Of a stretch of DNA of 5,302 nucleotides, positions 4,279-5,302 are shown one piece after another. The translations under genes were made by a program, and so were the position numbers. Source of the stretch: JBHENC01 sp051000345 (GTDB lineage Bacteria > Acidobacteriota > Blastocatellia > Pyrinomonadales > Pyrinomonadaceae); the NCBI GenBank assembly GCA_051000345.1, contig JBPCOJ010000073.1, positions 1 to 5,302 of the forward strand, in the 5' to 3' direction. The stretch's first letter is position 1, and every line of letters begins with the position of its first letter. The notes below the pieces were generated by a model. That model was not told the DNA's origin and did not search any database. It saw only the letters and a list, made by a program, of their open reading frames with translations.

Positions 4279-5302
4279 TATACCGCTCGGTGCTGCGCCC
4301 TTTATTGTTTCGCTTCGAGCCGGAAGCGGCGCACGAACTCGCGCTGCAAACGCTTTCGCTCACGCTCTCGACACGTTGGGCGCGCGACGTTGCGGCAAAC
4401 CATTTCAAGAGCGCCACTGATTTCGGTGAACTTCGCCGCTTCGGTCTTACGTTCAAGAATCCAATCGGGCTTGCCGCCGGATTCGACAAAAACGGACGTG
4501 CCGCCAGAGAGTTCGCCGCGCTCGGTTTCGGCTTTGTCGAAGTCGGAACGCTTACCTTTGAACCGCAAACAGGAAATAAAAAGCCAAGACTTTTTCGCCT
4601 TCCAAAAGATAAAGCGTTGATAAATCGGCTCGGATTTAATAATGAAGGCGCGGCAAAAATCGTTGAAAGATTAAAAAAACTAAATCCAAATTGCGTTCTC
4701 GGCGTGAACATCGGAAAAAACAAATCGGTTGAAAACGAAGACGCGATAGAAAATTATAAAGCGAGTTTTGATTTGGCTTCCGAAGTCGCAGATTACATCG
4801 CAGTAAATGTTTCATCGCCGAACACGCCGAATTTGCGCGAACTGCAAAAAGCCGATGCTTTAGAAAAACTTCTGACCGCTTTGCAAACCAATACCGGAGT
4901 GCAGACATCCTGTCCGCTACTCGTGAAAATCGCGCCTGATTTGGCTGAGGCGGAAATCGAGGCAATTGTTGATATTTGCTTGCGACTGAAAATTGATGGA
5001 ATAATTGCTACAAATACGACCGTCAGTCGAGAAAATTTACAAACAAAGATTGATGAAATTGGCGGTTTAAGTGGCAAACCGCTTGAAAATCGCTCCAACC
5101 AAGTAATCAGACAAATTTACCGACATTCAAAAGGCAAGTTGTCAATCGTCGGCGTTGGCGGAATTTTCACTGCCGAAGATGCGTTTGAAAAGATAGCGGC
5201 GGGCGCGTGTCTGCTTCAGGCTTACACCGGATTTATTTATCAAGGTATCACGTTTGCGCGGGATGTTAATGTCGGTTTAGCCGAGATTTTGCAGGCAAAA
5301 GG
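4275..5302 (+). CDS. pyrD: Dihydroorotate dehydrogenase (quinone), class 2 (PyrD), 3' end beyond window
   Basis: The enzyme oxidises dihydroorotate to orotate with FMN and passes electrons to membrane quinone. The frame is open for 342 codons to the window edge, near the usual 340-360, so only a little is missing. The N-terminal helices (about 1-40, with the class 2 FEPEAAHELALQ) serve membrane and quinone contact. FMN and substrate motifs follow: LAAGFDKNG (66-74), EVGTLT (89-94), RLGFNNEG (118-125), GVNIGKNK (143-150), NVSSPNTPNLR (178-188, the second serine being the class 2 catalytic base), LLVKIAPDL (215-223), ATNTT (245-249), GGLSG (263-267) and VGVGGI (292-297). The ATG matches the family start; an in-frame TGA lies upstream at 4224-4226. 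Base composition changes abruptly near codon 96. Confidence 0.95.
   Translation, partial: MIYRSVLRPLLFRFEPEAAHELALQTLSLTLSTRWARDVAANHFKSATDFGELRRFGLTFKNPIGLAAGFDKNGRAAREFAALGFGFVEVGTLTFEPQTGNKKPRLFRLPKDKALINRLGFNNEGAAKIVERLKKLNPNCVLGVNIGKNKSVENEDAIENYKASFDLASEVADYIAVNVSSPNTPNLRELQKADALEKLLTALQTNTGVQTSCPLLVKIAPDLAEAEIEAIVDICLRLKIDGIIATNTTVSRENLQTKIDEIGGLSGKPLENRSNQVIRQIYRHSKGKLSIVGVGGIFTAEDAFEKIAAGACLLQAYTGFIYQGITFARDVNVGLAEILQAK

Noticed and set aside
4229..5098. Minus-strand frames opposite pyrD (for example 4229-4723)
   Set aside because: The plus strand encodes an unbroken, motif-complete PyrD; the antisense frames are serine/arginine-rich shadows.

Overview
The window is a bacterial pyrimidine-biosynthesis locus flanked on its left by a decayed, mobile-element-disturbed stretch. 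Four de novo UMP genes are recognisable: pyrR, pyrB and pyrC run leftward as one cluster, and pyrD runs rightward and is cut by the window end. PyrC is the Bacillus-type (type I) dihydroorotase. PyrB stands alone, with no regulatory chain gene beside it. PyrD is the class 2, quinone-linked, membrane-associated enzyme. This set, the GC-rich coding style and the repeat-rich spacers would fit Acidobacteriota (for example Blastocatellia), but that placement is a guess from general impression and nothing in the window proves it.

Layout. 1-125: right end of an IS3-family element with the last 29 codons of its DDE transposase. 123-600 (minus strand): two apparent gene remnants. One is a 35-codon N-terminus cut off exactly at the IS end; the other is a frame-broken hypothetical gene just upstream of it. 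521-664: two hairpins with different but self-complementary stems and an identical 10-nt loop. 740-855: four perfect 29-bp tandem repeats that run into the 3' end of pyrC and encode its last 22 residues. 789-3796 (minus): pyrC, pyrB, pyrR, transcribed in the order pyrR-pyrB-pyrC. pyrB and pyrC overlap by ATGA; pyrR and pyrB are separated by an intrinsic terminator that begins right after the pyrR stop codon. 3797-4274: divergent intergenic region with candidate promoters for both sides, a possible small membrane protein, and a 19-codon upstream ORF that overlaps the pyrD start. 4275-5302: pyrD, without its stop codon.

How the genes work together. PyrB joins carbamoyl phosphate to aspartate, PyrC closes the ring to dihydroorotate, and PyrD oxidises it to orotate with electrons going to the quinone pool. 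PyrR is the UMP/PRPP-responsive RNA-binding regulator that normally controls such operons. The terminator between pyrR and pyrB is the most obvious place for control of pyrBC; the upstream ORF is the most obvious place for control of pyrD.

I found no completely new system. The best leads are the repeat-built PyrC tail, the shared-loop hairpin family, the stop-codon-adjacent terminator, the coupled upstream ORF, and an abrupt base-composition change inside pyrD.
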